Origin: Acestrorhynchus altus
Taxonomy: Eukaryota; Chordata; Actinopteri; Characiformes; Acestrorhynchidae
DNA: 64,000 nt
Assembly: GCA_034509495.1 (NCBI GenBank)
Contig: CM067521.1
Location: forward strand, 1,020,656-1,084,655
Reading direction: 5' to 3'
Part shown: positions 1 through 13,328 of the stretch, piece by piece
Layout: each line of letters starts with the position of its first letter
Numbering within the stretch: the stretch's first letter is position 1
The notes under the pieces: model-generated
What the model was told of the DNA's origin: nothing
Database searches by the model: none
What the model saw: the letters and a program-made list of their open reading frames with translations, nothing else
Translations under genes and position numbers: made by a program

Positions 1-462
1 TCCAGACTGTAGTTCATCTGTTTCTCTGCAGACTTTATTCTCCTCCTTTCACCCTGATCTTCAATGATCAGGACCCCACAGGACAAGTGGATCAGACACA
101 GCAGTGCTGCTGGAGTGTTTAAACACTGTGTCCACTCTATGAGACACTCCTACCGAGTGTCTCCACCTTGTAGCTGTAAAGTCAGAGACAGAAGCTCATC
201 TCTTTCTGCACAATTTGTGTTGGTCATCCTCTAGTCCTTCATCAGTGCTCACAGGACGCTGTCTGGTGGACTCTTCTCAGTCCAACAGTGACACTGAGAG
301 GTTTAAAAACTCCAGCAGTGCTGAGAATGACCCACCACCCACATCATATCTGCTCTGTGGTGGTCCTGTGGGGTCCTGATCATTGAAGATCAGGGTGAAA
401 GGAGGAGAATAAAGTCTGCAGAGAAACAGATGAACTACAGTCTGAATCATAGAACCACAAAT
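1..462. mobile_element. palindromic foldback element, copy 1 (cstf1 intron)
   Basis: The start reads TCCAGACTGTAGTTCATCTG and the end (413-452) is its near-exact inverse; the two halves fold on each other. Copies of this family recur throughout the window and share TTTATTCTCCTCCTTTCACC and its inverse. This one is cut by the window edge. Confidence 0.85.
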
Positions 463-725
463 GGTTGTGTGTTTAAACAGTGTATATATTCATCCTGGTT
501 TGATGTGTGTTCTCAGAATCCACAGTACGCTGTAGTTTACAGGTATGTGGGAAGATGCATAATGTGGAACCAACTGAGTTACCCAGAAACCAGTTTGAAA
601 CTGGTTTGTGCTTTGTGGTCAGTGACCTGTGTGGTGTAGAAAGCACCTTCACGTGTGTGAGCTCTTAGTATCGTAGTGTGTACCACGTTCACTCCATGCT
701 TATGGAATCTACGTTTCCTCCACAG

Positions 726-1116
726 GAAGCAGAAATGTTGCGCTCCATCTCCTTCCACCCCTCTGGAGATTACCTGCTGGTGGGCACTCAGCACCCCACC
801 CTGAGACTCTATGATGTCAACACTTTCCAGTGTTTCGTGTCATGGAACCCCCTGGACCAGCACACCGACACTATCTGTGGTGTCAACTACAACCCCACCG
901 CCAACAGCTACGTCACCTGCAGCAAAGACGGCAGCATCAAACTGTGGGACGGGGTCTCCAATCGCTGCGTCACCACCTTTGAGAAGGCCCACGATGGAGC
1001 CGAGGTCTGCTCTGCAGTCTTCTCCAAAAACTCCAAGTACATCCTGTCCAGCGGGAAGGACTCTGTGGCTAAACTGTGGGAAATCTCCACTGGACGTACC
1101 CTCGTCAAATACACAG
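726..1116 (+). CDS. cstf1: cstf1 penultimate coding exon
   Basis: 391 bp, entered in phase 0 and leaving one base over. It encodes WD40 blades including [12 protein letters not shown] and [12 protein letters not shown]. The upstream intron (before 726) contains a palindromic foldback element at the window edge. Confidence 0.96.
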
Positions 1117-1521
1117 GTGAGTAATCGACATGTTGGGGAGGCCTAGTACCACGTTTCAATATTTCGATTCATAATCCGTATCGTAGGGTTCTGATTTAAT
1201 CTGTATCAGAACCGGACCAGGCTGTATTGACCACTCTGTCTTGTCCTTTGGGTTTTTGCAGGTGCGGGTCTGAGTGGGCGTCAGACACACCGCACTCAGG
1301 GTGTGTTTAACCACACAGAGGACTACGTGCTGCTGCCAGACGAGCGCACGGTCAGTCTGTGCTGCTGGGACTCGCGCACAGCCGAGCGCAAAAACCTGCT
1401 GAGTCTCGGACACAACAACATCGTCCGCTGCATTGTCCACTCTCCAACTAACCCGGGCTTCATGACCTGCAGCGACGACTTCAGGGCGCGCTTCTGGTAC
1501 CGCCGGACCACCACTGACTGA
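726..1521 (+). CDS. cstf1: cleavage stimulation factor subunit 1 (CstF-50), C-terminal half, partial gene
   Basis: Two coding exons (726-1116 and 1262-1521) give the last 216 residues of the WD40 protein CstF-50; earlier exons lie upstream of the window. CstF-50 is part of the nuclear CstF complex that binds the GU-rich element downstream of poly(A) sites, and its WD40 propeller contacts CstF-77. Seen here: WD-type blades ending in KLWD and KLWE, the stretch [15 protein letters not shown] and the C-terminus [15 protein letters not shown], which match vertebrate CSTF1 nearly residue for residue. The exon 726 acceptor is AG at 724-725; the donor after 1116 is GTGAG (phase 1); the last exon starts after AG at 1260-1261. 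Stop TGA is at 1519-1521. No frame damage is visible. Recognition is from memory of the family. Confidence 0.97.
1262..1521 (+). CDS. cstf1: cstf1 terminal coding exon
   Basis: 260 bp; its first two bases complete a Gly codon with the last base of the preceding exon. It encodes the final WD40 blades ([24 protein letters not shown]) and the stop codon. Confidence 0.96.
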
Positions 1522-1815
1522 AGGGGTTTAGGAGGGGGGTGTACATGTCGGGAGAGGTTTGTACAACCTGATAAATAGGTTGTTGGACTGATGTGATCAC
1601 AGTAGGCCTGCTGTTTACTGTGACTGGCCTTGGCCACCAGGGGGCTCCATTTCATCAGTTTTCTCACTGTTTGGTGTTAAATGGGTTTAGTGTCCCATTA
1701 CTGTTTTGTTTTTTACTGATTAAGAAGCGAATGGCATAGAGGCTCTGAGTGAGAGCTTCTCAGTTGATGTTTGGTTCTTTGAATCTTTTTTTAAATAAAG
1801 GATTAAAAGAAATTG
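1522..1815 (+). terminator. cstf1: cstf1 3'UTR with polyadenylation signal
   Basis: About 290 bp follow the stop codon before a canonical AATAAA at 1794-1799. A T-rich stretch (TTGTTTCTTTTTGG) lies about 15-30 bp downstream, as expected for a cleavage/polyadenylation site near 1815. The end is inferred, not mapped. Confidence 0.7.
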
Positions 1816-1907
1816 TTTCTTTTTGGTTCTGTTTACATAACTGAGCTGCACACATATATAAACCCCCAACATGTTTGAGTAATAATCTGAATTAAGCCTG
1901 CACTGAG

Positions 1908-2120
1908 AGCCCTGAGTGGCTCAGTGGTCTAAGGCACTACCACTATGACCTGATGATCAGGAGTTTGAATCCCAGGTCATGCTGCTCGCTGTCGGCAGTT
2001 GGGGCTCCAGAGGGAGAGCAGAATCGGCCTGCTCCCCCTCTGGAGCCCCGGCCGACAGCGAGTGGTGTGATCTGGGATTCAAACTCCTGATCGTAGTGGT
2101 ATACCACCTAGACCACCAAG
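1908..2120. repeat. tRNA-like SINE in inverted-pair (palindrome) arrangement
   Basis: The left arm has A-box-like GTGGCTCAGTGGTCTAAGG and B-box-like GAGTTTGAATCCC (1961-1973). The right arm repeats it inverted (GGGATTCAAACTCC, 2074-2087), after an about 10-bp spacer at 2021-2029. Arms GCTCGCTGTCGGC / GCCGACAGCGAG and GGGGCTCCAGAGGG / CCTCTGGAGCCCC pair closely. Confidence 0.75.
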
Positions 2121-2269
2121 AGGGAGAGAACAGGCTCTCCCTCATTGGGTGGTGCTCTCTCCCCACATCAGACCAGATCCAGTTCTCCCCCAAGATGCAA
2201 CCGCACCTGCAAAAACCAAGACACACACTGGTCAATGTCCAGTCTTGATACAGACCAATTTAAATGTCT

Positions 2270-2395
2270 ACTGAACCATCATTACCAATGTGTTCACAAA
2301 TACACATCTGGAGAGTGGACAGGATGTACTTGCTAGGCTACAGAACATCCTGTCCAGCAGTGTATTTGTGAACACATTATAATGATTTCTAAATT
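2270..2395. repeat. small foldback (MITE-like) element
   Basis: Arms 2275-2327 and 2345-2393 are inverted copies: TGTGTTCACAAATACAC versus GTGTATTTGTGAACACA, and GGACAGGATGT versus ACATCCTGTCC. A spacer of about 17 bp separates them. Confidence 0.75.
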
Positions 2396-2469
2396 CGAAG
2401 GAGGAAGGAGGATAAAAAGAGACTGAATTAAGACATGCATACAAAGAGGACATCCGTTTGTAACCTAAA

Positions 2470-2700
2470 GCTCAAAATCGAAACACAGCTGGGTAATGCA
2501 GCAAGACACTGACCTGAAGAACACAAGCAAGTGCACATTAAACGTGGTGGTAGTTTGACGTCCTGGGGCTGCTTTGCTTCTGCAGGACTTTGATGACTTG
2601 AAACGATGAATTCTGCTCTCAGAAATAAAAGCTAAAGAACAGTTGGGTCATGCAGTTCAACGTGGTGGTGGTGTGATGGCCTTTTCCCAGGACTGACGTA
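2470..2700 (+). mobile_element. Tc1-like transposase relic
   Basis: Fragments such as GGGTAATGCAGCAAGACACT and CGTGGTGGTAGTTTGACG resemble the catalytic-core region of Tc1-like transposases. It is heavily decayed, with no continuous frame. Confidence 0.45.
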
Positions 2701-2979
2701 CGTAAGCTTTGAATGATCTTCAATAAACAATGATTTCAAAGCTTTGCTGTGTGTTTACGTTACGTTTACGTTTACGATGTGTTTATCTTGCGCTACACTA
2801 AGTGTTAAGTGTAAGTGTATGAGAGCTGATGACTGGTTCGTTATTAAGAGAGCTGAGGTTTTGACTGGTACTGGTCTCTCAAGCTGTGTGGAACATTGTG
2901 TCAGGCAGGTTCAGAACAGTGGACTTTAACACCTGTAACATCAAATGTGTGTTCTTTACCTGTGAACCTCTTACATAGA

Positions 2980-3540
2980 CGGGTTTCTCCACACAGGAGC
3001 TCTTTGTGGTTCTATAATTCCAGACTGTAGTTCATCTGTTTCTCTGCAGACTTTATTCTCCTCCTTTCACCCTGATCTTCAATGATCAGGACCCCACAGG
3101 ACCACCACAGAGCAGCTATGATGTGGGTGGAGGGTCATTCTCAGCACTGCAGTCACACTGACATGGTGGTGGTGTGTTAGTGTGTGTTGCTGGTACGAGT
3201 GGATCAGACACAGCAGTGCTGCTGGAGTGTTTAAACCCCTCAGCGTCACTGCTGGACCGAGAACAGTCCACCAACCAGAAATGTCCAGCCGACAGCGTCC
3301 TGTGAGCACTGATGAAGGACTAGAGGACGACCAACACAAACTGTGCAGAAACAGATGAGCTTCTGTCTCTGACTTTATATCTACAAGGTGGAGACACTCG
3401 GTAGGAGTGTCTAATAGAGTGGACAGTGAGTGGACACAGTGTTTAAACACTCCAGCAGCACTGCTGCATCTGATCCACATAATACCTGCTCCATGGTGGT
3501 CCTGTAGGTTCCTGATCACTGAAGATCAGATGAACTAGTG
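2980..3540. mobile_element. palindromic foldback element, copy 2
   Basis: Begins near ACACAGGAGCTCTTTGTGG and ends with the inverse of its own left arm (GATCACTGAAGATCAG). It contains the internal sequence CACTGACATGGTGGTGGTG shared by other copies. Intergenic between cstf1 and cass4. Confidence 0.85.
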
Positions 3541-4489
3541 TGATATGGTTCTGCTTCTCTTTAGGGATTTTAGGACAGAAATATTCAAAGCAATCAATTC
3601 CTTAATTCCATATAAAAATGTGAAGTCACTCCAGTTTCATTCCTGAAGAAAACGAGGCTCTGAATCGAGGTTCCGAGACCTTAACCGAAGTGAAACAGCA
3701 GTCTGAGTGAAATTCCTTCTGGTGTCCTTGAACAGATGTGAATATTTTCCTTCCAGGAATGTGTCAGTAAACAGTAAACGGTCCACATCGGTCACTTCGC
3801 TCCTAGTGTTATAAAGGATGATGGACAGAAATGTGGAATGTCGCTGTTAATTTGTTAATCCATAGACAATCCTCTAATAATTGTAATATGTGCGGAGTGA
3901 GGATGACGGATTGATGTAGGATTTTCCCAGCAGGATTTTGTCTAAATACAGAAACTATTGCAGTTTCATTCCGAACTTAAAATCAATCACTTTATGAGGA
4001 AATTTCAGCGAGACCTGACAGTTTGACCTCAGTCTGAAAGTCGTGTATTTGTTTACGGGCCTTTAATGTCATTCCCACTGAAATTCCTTCATGTCATCCG
4101 AGCAGATGTGAATCATCCCTGATAGATTGATGAGGACTTTTTCTGGCTGGAATTCGTCCGTGAATACCAGACCACAACTGTGTCAGGATCTGCGCTGTTC
4201 TGTCCTCCAAAACTCAGAACCATAAACCCCCATCCCCCATCCCATCCACTTTTCTTTGCGTTGTCTGGACAACAAAGCAGAAACGCCGGAGAATCCCAGC
4301 CTTTAAAATAAGCCATCAACAATAAATCAGCTCAGACGCTGGAGCGACTCGACAAAAGTGGGAAAGAAAGAAACACAATGGCCGAGCGTGAAGCCCTGCC
4401 CTGTTCACTATAAAGCTCCGAACTCTCACAATCCCGTTTTAACGCTCAACAGGCAACACATACCCATAATGCACTGTTCCTCTTTGTCT

Positions 4490-4915
4490 AATGTATGGAA
4501 TAGGGATTCTGTGTCCTATACAGCATTCCCGATTTTCCAATGCAGGGAATAGTGGATAAATTCTATTCCTTATCATATGTACTTTAACATTCCAGAATTT
4601 TCCAATGTAGGGATAGGAATAGGAATTGTGGAATGATTCTGTTTGTGATCATGGTATTCCAACATTCCTGATTTTCCAATGTAGGGAATACTGGACCATT
4701 GCTGTTCCTTATCATTTATCTTCCCTATAATCACACTAGTATTGATTAGGGACCCCCTTCTGCCTCCTGTGACAGAGTTCCACATTCACCAGTATTCCTA
4801 AATTCCCAAATAGGCGAATAGTGAGTACGAGAGCATATAACACTAGTCCACATTATAACATTCCTAATATGCCAATGTAGGGAATAGTGTTCAGTGACCA
4901 CTGCTGTCCTCTATA
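4490..4915. repeat. degenerate tandem repeat around an AATGTAGGGAATAG motif
   Basis: Four or five diverged units of roughly 80-120 bp share CATTCCTGATTTTCCAATG followed by TAGGGAATAG. No gene is present. Confidence 0.55.
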
Positions 4916-5149
4916 CCGGTGTTTGACTGGATATATGATTTTGCACAAATCCAGGTCATTAGGAAATGATTACGTGCATCTTAACATCACCAGTTACACC
5001 AGAATTACATCAGTGACATCATCTTGGTTTTGACTGGGAATTTTAAACATATAGTGAAGATGTAAACGGACATTTTTGGCAGGTTAATATTATTCTGATC
5101 CAGTTTTTCATAATAAATATCCAACAATAAACAGACAGTGGAAGATATT

Positions 5150-5538
5150 CACACCGGAACACCAAACTTCCTCTTTTCAGAAGACAGAGTGGTATCAGTA
5201 AGTAGCACACTTACCCCACCACCTCATTTTTCACGAGAAAATGAGGGGAGTGACGAGACCGAGGGGGCAGGGGCAGTTACAGGCAGCTGTTGTGATTGGC
5301 CGGGGGTCAGGGCAGACTGCAGGCTGCTCTCCTCTCATTGTTGTGAAGTTGTAGCTGTGTGAACAGAGAGAGAAGGGTCAGCAACAGGGAGGAAGAAGAC
5401 AGAAGAGTGCGCTGCTGATGAATAAGAGAGTGAATGAAAGGAGAGAGTGACACTAACCTCGGTGGATTCCTGAGGGGACCTGAGCTCTAAATGGACCTTT
5501 AACGGGATTTTACTGCAGCCTGCAAATTAGAGACAGAG
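5150..5538 (+). promoter_or_regulatory. cass4: putative cass4 promoter and 5'UTR
   Basis: The region directly upstream of the cass4 start codon is moderately GC- and purine-rich compared with its surroundings. It contains an inverted CCAAT box (GATTGG, 5294-5299) and an AG-rich stretch at 5360-5460. No TATA box is obvious. Assignment depends on the first coding exon at 5539, so the transcription start is not known. Confidence 0.4.
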
Positions 5539-5544
5539 ATGGAG
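5539..5544 (+). CDS. cass4: cass4 coding exon 1 (Met-Glu only)
   Basis: ATG GAG directly precedes a strong donor (GTGAGC, 5545-5550). Joined to the exon at 21141 it gives [11 protein letters not shown], which fits the very short N-terminus of Cas proteins before the SH3 domain. No better in-frame ATG lies just 5' of the SH3 exon: the frame upstream of 21141 is an AT-rich intron with a pyrimidine tract. A different first exon elsewhere in the 15.6 kb intron cannot be excluded. Confidence 0.7.
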
Positions 5545-6093
5545 GTGAGCACGGGTCACTAATCTCATATATCTGTTTGTGTATCTGTATTTACTCCACA
5601 TTCTGAACACACACCACCTCCTTCTTTCTCCTCTCTCTGTCCATCCTATCGGCTCCTCTGATCACACAGGAGCTCTTTGTGGTTCTATAATTCAGACTGT
5701 AGTTCATCTATTTCTCTGCAGACTTTATTCTCCTCCTTTCACCCTGATCTTCAATGATCAGGACCCCACAGGACCACCACAGAGCAGATATTATGTGGGT
5801 GGTGGGTCATTCTCAGCACTGCAGTGCTGCTGGAGTGTTTAAACCCCTCAGCGTCACTGCTGGACAGAGAACGGTCCACCAACCGTGTCCTGTGAGCAGC
5901 GTCCTGTGAGCACTGATGAAGGACTAGAGGACGACCAACACAAACTGTGCAGAAACAGATGAGCTTCTGTCTCTATAAAAATGGAAGATGATGTAAAATA
6001 AGTAATAAAAGTCAGAGACTACAAACGTCATTGTATGGACGCTGCACACGTTCAAACAGGTACGACTAGATATTGGACACTAATTAGAGACAC

Positions 6094-6141
<48 letters not shown>

Positions 6142-8978
6142 TTTGAGCACTGCAGTACCTCGGTACTCATCATATTCACTTGAACCGCTTTGCCTCTTAA
6201 TGAGGGTCACTTTCCTCTTTCGCATGTAGACCTCCAGCTGCTGGGATATCACTCTTAAAGTCGGTGTCAGCTCACTCTCCTATTTTTTCGTGCACCCCAT
6301 GACCTCCTTTCAACCCCCCCACCCCACCCCTCCCCTAAAGCCCTGTTTAGATTTGCAGTGGCTGCTGTGAAATGTGAGACTGGGGCTGGGGGGACGGGGG
6401 ACGGGGGACTTTATTGGTGTCGTTAACTTGTTGCTTTCCTTCAGGAATCTGTGGAATTAAGCTGCATTAAGACATAAAATACAGGCCAGGCTTTTGGTAA
6501 AGTGTCGATGGACCTCATCTCCCCAACGCTGCTGTGTTAGGCTGGTGTCAGCTGAATACAACACCACGGCTATTCTAAGCCTCAAGCAGAAGTGGCCTCT
6601 GTGTACTTTTTATGACATCGTGGTCAAGACATGGATGCAGAAATGCAGAAGTTAACAGCCAGCAGAGAGTGTAGAAGAGGTCTGGATGGTGACTGTGTTA
6701 CCGAGTTCACTGCTCTTCAGATTTTTACGTATTGAAATAAAGGCAACAAGGAAAGTGTTACTTTTAAACGTTGTCTTATGGTCCCACACGTTGAAGGAGA
6801 GGTTGTAGACCAGGTCAGAAGGTCAGAGAGACATCATTCAGAGCTTTAAAACTCAACAATAAAGTAATAAACTCCATTTGACATTTTACTGGTAACCAGT
6901 GAACCAGTGGGCAGCCAATACATTCCCCTGGTTCCAGTTAAAAGACTAGCTGCTGCATTCTGGAACAAATGCAAACGGGACTGAGCCGACGGTGTAATTC
7001 CCAGCTACAGAGAGCCGCAGTATTCCAGACGTGAGGTGATAAAAGCTCAGAGTGGCTCATTGGTCGAACAAGGCAAGCACTATGATCCGAGGATGGCAGG
7101 TTTGAATCCCAGCTCATGCTGTTTGCAATCGGCAGCCGGAGTCTGAGACAGAGAGCTGGGGACGCGGTGCTTTCCTCTGAGCGCAGTTTGAAAGAGGGCG
7201 GTGGCTCTTCTTATTGAGGTTGGGAAATTGGCACTTTCAAATTAGGGGAAAAATATATATAAATAAAAATCCTGACGTTGATTCGGGAGACGTAACTGTC
7301 CATTATCTACATAATGATTGGACACTTTATGTTTCTTCTTCTTCTTCGGCTGCTCCCTTTAGGGGTCGCCACAGCGGATGACATTTTATGAGAATAATGT
7401 AGGAGATGGAGCCCTGAGTTACTCCACATGTCATTTCTGGCAATTCCTGGACTGCAGTCCAAGGTCTTCTTCCCAAAGAACACACATTTGGGTGGTGTAT
7501 GGACTTTGTCCACATTGGCCCCACATATGGAGGCCAATTAGGGTCCCTGATGGGACCAAAAGGGGATACACATGGACCCCATCTGGATTATACACTGCAC
7601 ATGGGGCCTAGATGGGACCCTTGTGAGAGTAAGGTGGGCTGTAACAATAGGGCCCGTTTGGGAAGTAAAAACATATGTACAAACCCACTCAGAACCCATG
7701 CCCACCTTAAGCCCACCTTAAACCCATCTTAAACCCACCTAGCCCCACGTGTTGGGTGGATAGTCCCTTGAGCAGTGGTCTTTTTTTGTCCACAGAGAAG
7801 CTCTTAGCTGCATATTTCTGAGGTGGTGGACCACTTTGAACCAAGTTCTGACGTGTATAAAACCCATCGGCAAGATCGCCGACCCTGGTACACGCAGCAG
7901 TGGCACACAAACTACCATGACTGTCTTTAGTATGACCTGCTGCCATTTGGAACAACACTATTGCAGTCTTTGGTGATGACGGCGTGGTTTTAAAGACAGT
8001 CCTCAAAATGGCCCTGCACGTAGTCCTGCATCGTGCACCCGTCTACCAATAATACTGACACCAACAGGAAGACTCGCGAAGGGCACTGAATGTCCGCAAT
8101 CATGGCCTGTTGGGTCACTCCGCACAAGCTGGACAATCCATAGGTTCTCCTTCCCTGTGGTTCCTGTAGGTCTCTCAGATCTTTCATCAAGCTTCATTCT
8201 ATATGCATTCCATATTCTGACAATTGGTTCAATCGGGGTCCACAGATGAATGGATTTAATAAAGTGGCCAGTAAGTGGAAGATGAAATTAGGTGTTTCTA
8301 ATAAACTGGCCAGCGAGTAGACATACAAGAGCAGGTTTCACAAAGTGGCCAGTAAGTAGACATACCAGATCAAGTGGCCAGTGAGTAGGACATGGTGTGT
8401 GTTTCAAATAAAGTGGCCAATGAGTCCAAGGACAAAGTAGGGTCTCTAATAAAGAGGTCAGTGAATGTATTACGTTTTCATAAACAAGCCCAAAACTATA
8501 ATCCAGAGCTGTCTTTAACTCATCTGTTTGGAGTCTGAAGCAGCCAGGACGGATGATTTGTGTCTGAGCAGGTTCCTGGAGGGATCTGTGTTTCTGCAGA
8601 TGTATGTCTCCATCTCTGTCCCTCTGTCTGCCCCTGTGTCCAGCCTGCTGGAGCATTGGCCACAGCTGGGCTAAGCCTCTGCCTGGCCAGGCTGAGCGCA
8701 GCAGGACACTGTGCGGAAACTGAGGGACGTTTCATTGCGGACAGCTGGTGTGGAGACGAGGGGATAAATAAGAGTGTTTACTCTACAGTACCAGATCAAA
8801 CAAACAAGGTTCCTTCTTTACTCCATCTGCTTCGTGGGTTTAAACAAGCCTTCAGCAGGCGGCTGACGGAAAATACTGTCAGTGTGCATGTAGACCAAAC
8901 TGGAGTCAAACTGGACTCACTGGCATCTTATTACTGGTCGGTGGACTATTCTCACAGAATGAAACTGTCAAGGAAGTG

Positions 8979-9034
<56 letters not shown>

Positions 9035-11136
9035 TGTGTGTGTGTGTGTTCTAAGGCTCTCTAATTCATCTAATGCTGTGATCAGAGTAAGGAACGGCAG
9101 TGTTTAAAGAAAGGAAAACACTGCCTTCCAGCATAAAACCCTATACCACCTGTGAAACATGGTGGTGCTAGCATCGTGGTATGGGCCCATTTTGCTGCAC
9201 CTGGGCCAGGATGGAACAATTACCTATGAATTATACCAGCAAATCCTAAAGGAAAACATCTGAATCTCAAGAGAATGTGGATCATGCACCAAGACAACGA
9301 CCCCAAACACAAGAATAACCTTATTGTGTGAGGACCTGAAGTAAGCAGTTCCTGAGCTGAAGCTGTTTTGTGCCGCCTCTGCTCGGGTTTTTCAGCCCCC
9401 CATCAATGTGTGGCCAATATCTCAGCACCAGCTCTGCCCACTAGTGTGGTGCGTCATGTGTGGAAGGTACTTTTTTTAATACTACCACCATCTGAGTCAC
9501 CAGCACAGAGTGAGCTGTTAAGGACAGCAGAGAGAAGTAGTTGAGGTTGGTGGAAAAGTCGTAAGGTCTGTTGCTCAACTGACCCGTTGCACGCAGTGCC
9601 CAAAGACTTGAACGAATTGTCGGCAAAACATTTGACGTAATGAACCTAAAGTAACAGAAGCTCATTATTCTCAGTATGAATTTTAAATGGGAACTCCAGC
9701 TATTGTATCTGCTGTACACACTAACGTCCAACGGTGGTGCTGATACGGTCTCCATGAGCAGATCAGGTTCAAAGATGGAAACCCCCTTCAGATGATGTAT
9801 TAAGGAAATTTGAGGAAGCTCTGAAAAGTGCTTTAAAACTTCTAAAAAGCTAATTTTAGATTTCCCTTTTGAGGTTCCGTTTTAAAAATTCAGTTGACCT
9901 TCTTTTGTTTGAAGTTTGTTTAAACCTCATCCCATCTGTGAAACATGGCGGCGGTAGTATTGGTCCTGTTTTGGTGCATCTGGGCCTGGCACGGCTAGCC
10001 GTCATTGATGGAACAATGAATTCTGAATTACAGCAGTAAATTCTAATGGGAAATATCAGGACACCTGTCTGTGAGCTGAAGCTCAAGAGAGTGTGGGTCA
10101 TGCAGCAAGACAATGACCCTAAGCACACAAAAACTCAGAATGGACTCAAATTAGCACAGGACAGTTAATGGAAAGGCTCCAAAAAAACCTTCAAGCGACA
10201 CTGTATTTATTACAATGGCTCTGTGAAGTAAACAGTAGATACAACCGCAGAAAGACCTACTGTAATGTGAACGTACCCAGAGAGTAATGAATGAGTAAGT
10301 ACTGGTAATGCATCTCACTGATCTGTAATAAGCAGAACTTACCCAACTTCCCCTTCACCATCTGCTCAACTTCTACCCAAAATCATCTTGCTCCATCCAA
10401 AGCCCAACTGAGGCCATTAGTGATTCAGAATAAACTACATGGCCTACAATGTATGACCTGAACATGACATCCCCCTCTATTCTTACTGAACATGAGTAAC
10501 AGCCTCCAGTCTTCTGGAAAGGCCTTACAGAAGACTTTGGAACGACAGCAGGAACTCGCTTCCATTCAACCACAAGAGCATAAGCAGAACCCGAGATCCA
10601 CACTCTGAGGGCAGTTACACGCCGTGTTCTAGGCTTCATATCTCAGGATCTATATCTACAGCCATGACACACATACCAGAACAAACCACAAGACGTGTGC
10701 CATCAACCTTATTATCAGAAAATATTAATATAGTCTTAATTTTTACAGCGTGAATGAAGACAGATTAGTCTATGATCTCCTGAAAATAATACCTGGTGTG
10801 TGTGACTGTCTCCTAAATACTTTTCATTTACTTTTTGGTGAAAAACAGCACGAGCAGCTTGACCAAGTTGTTTCCCCAACATGACCTGCACGACTAAGCT
10901 ATTCAATCAGCATGACCAACTTGGTGAAGCCAGTCATGCTAGTTGACCAACTTGGTCATGTAGGCCATGCTGTTCAACCATCTTGGTCGAGCTACTCATG
11001 CTTGTAATCCAGCTTTTACTGGACATGCTACTTGACCAAATGCAAACCACCTTGACCATCAATTCAGCAGGGATTTATAATATTTTGCACGAGTCTAGAG
11101 GATAGTGTGTAGCTGTATGTGTGTGTGTGTGTCCAG

Positions 11137-11181
<45 letters not shown>

Positions 11182-13288
11182 CAAAAACAATTGTTCAGTC
11201 TTACCTGTAAAAATCATTCCCCTAATTTTTGACCTGCCATTAACCAACTACTGCTTGGTATCAAAGAGTGCGTATGTGGTCAAGCGTCGTCCTGTTGGAA
11301 CAGTGTGTGTCTCCAGAAAAGTTAGGACCACCGGTTGCAGGAACTAATTAACGTTATGTTGGGCTCTCGAAGTGTCTGTAATGAAGACCAAAGGTGATCT
11401 GGCATCGTACCAAATTGCGCCCACACCATCACACCTGACCTTCTGAAATATGAAAACAAACTGTTGGTCTTGTCGCTGACCACGGTGCCTCCACTGGTTG
11501 TTGTCTCGTCACTGAAGACCAGCTGACATTCTGAATGACTTCATGAGCCCATTGCAGTCAGTCGATCCCTTCTGGGTGCAGCTATTTGTTGATGATGATT
11601 GCACATGCTTACATATTACATCAAGCTTTAAATTTGGTCCACAGATATATTTCAGTTTGACAGTTTGTCACTCGTGTGGACGACACAGCTACAGGAAAGG
11701 CTTAGTGCTGCGGTGGAATTCAAGCCAAATAAAAGCAGAAGGTGCTAGGGTCCAGGAAGTGTGTTTCGAAGCTAAACCGCAGGAGCAAAAAACTTCTCAC
11801 TTACAGCAGCTATTCTCAAACAGCATCTCAATACCATTACATCTTACTACAGAGCTGCAACTGCCTGTCTTTCAAATTCTATTGCCATCTATTCTACTGA
11901 AAAATCACCAACCTTAAAAACAGATCACACTCACCACTTTCAACACCAAAGCTACTGTTCAAGCAGGTCTGGACTTCCCCGAGGCCCTAATCACCATCAC
12001 ATGTGATCATCATCACATCCATATACCGTCTCTAGACTGGAGAACCGTCACCTTGTTTTAAACTGATATAGGAGGAGTGAGATCACATCCATATACCGTC
12101 TCTAGACTGGAGAACCGACACCTTGTTTTAAACTGATATAGGAGGAGTGAGATCATCACATCTATATACCGTCTCTAGACTGGAGAACGTCACCTTGTTT
12201 TAAACTGATGTAGGAGGAGTAAGATCATCACATCCATATACCGTCTCTAGACTGGAGAACCGACACCTTGTTTTAAACTGATATAGGAGTGTGATCATCA
12301 CATCCATATACCGTCTCTAGACTGGAGAACCCTCACCTTGTTTTAAACTGATACAGGAGGAGTGAGATCATCACAAGTCTCAGAGCTTCATTTCCTGTTC
12401 ACACCAATCTGAATGAAATTTAATGATGTAGGCATAGAATTAAAGGTGAAATTAACACAATGGTAAGAACCCAAGCTTTCGAACTCCTGTATTTAAGGTG
12501 GAACATAAATATCAAAGAAGCAGCTGGTGAACAAGGAGCCATCACTAATTCTGTAGCAGCTGCAGCATTGAAGCTGAAGAAAGCTTGCAGCTTTGCCACC
12601 TTAAGTGGTGCAGGCTCCTCCAACTGCTTCACGATTTAAGGCGGAAATGAAATTTTAAAGAATCAGCACTTGGAAGGGCCTGCTTTTTACGGTCTACTCT
12701 CGCTGCAGTCTGGCCGGATAACCAAGCCCGAGAGCTGGTCGGCTTTCAGATCTAAACAGCGTTCAATCATTTTGAAACGGAGCATCCTCCCCCCTGGATC
12801 AGCTGGGCCGTGCGGAGGGAGCGCAGGAAGCCGAGTCTGAGAAACATAACGTTTATGTACCATATCTGTCATAGTTTTGAGACAGGAAATACCAGGGCAG
12901 CTGAGAAGGGCCCGGAACACAGACACGCTGGGGCCTGGAGCAGCCACCAACGTTTCAGAACATATCCTTCACTCGTTCATTCGGTCTTGTGGAAACTAAA
13001 CAGGCTTCGGACGAAGGTCATTTCAACCAATCAGCCGTAACACTATCACCACCCCCTTGTTACTACTTTCACTGTCCATTTCATCAGCCCCACTGACCAT
13101 ACGTACTTTATTCTCCTCCTTTCACCCTGATTTTCAATGGTCAAAGAGTTGAACACACACACACACACAGACAGTGACAGTCTGTGTTGGTTTTGCACAA
13201 CTTCAGTGGTTAAACACCTCAAGCCAAAGTTCTCATGAGAAAAATGTCACCAAATTTCTCCAGCAGTGTGTGTGTGCATGTGTGTGTG

Positions 13289-13328
<40 letters not shown>

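Larger units (their letters stand above)
2700..5150. other. intergenic cstf1-cass4, gene-free
   Basis: Apart from the foldback at 2980-3540 and the degenerate repeat at 4490-4915, I see no exon-like sequence, RNA gene or recognisable transposon here; 3540-4480 is plain unique-looking sequence. Confidence 0.6.

Noticed and set aside
12005..12380. CRISPR-like direct repeats
   Set aside because: Units are contiguous tandem copies with no unique spacers, in a vertebrate intron; a minisatellite.
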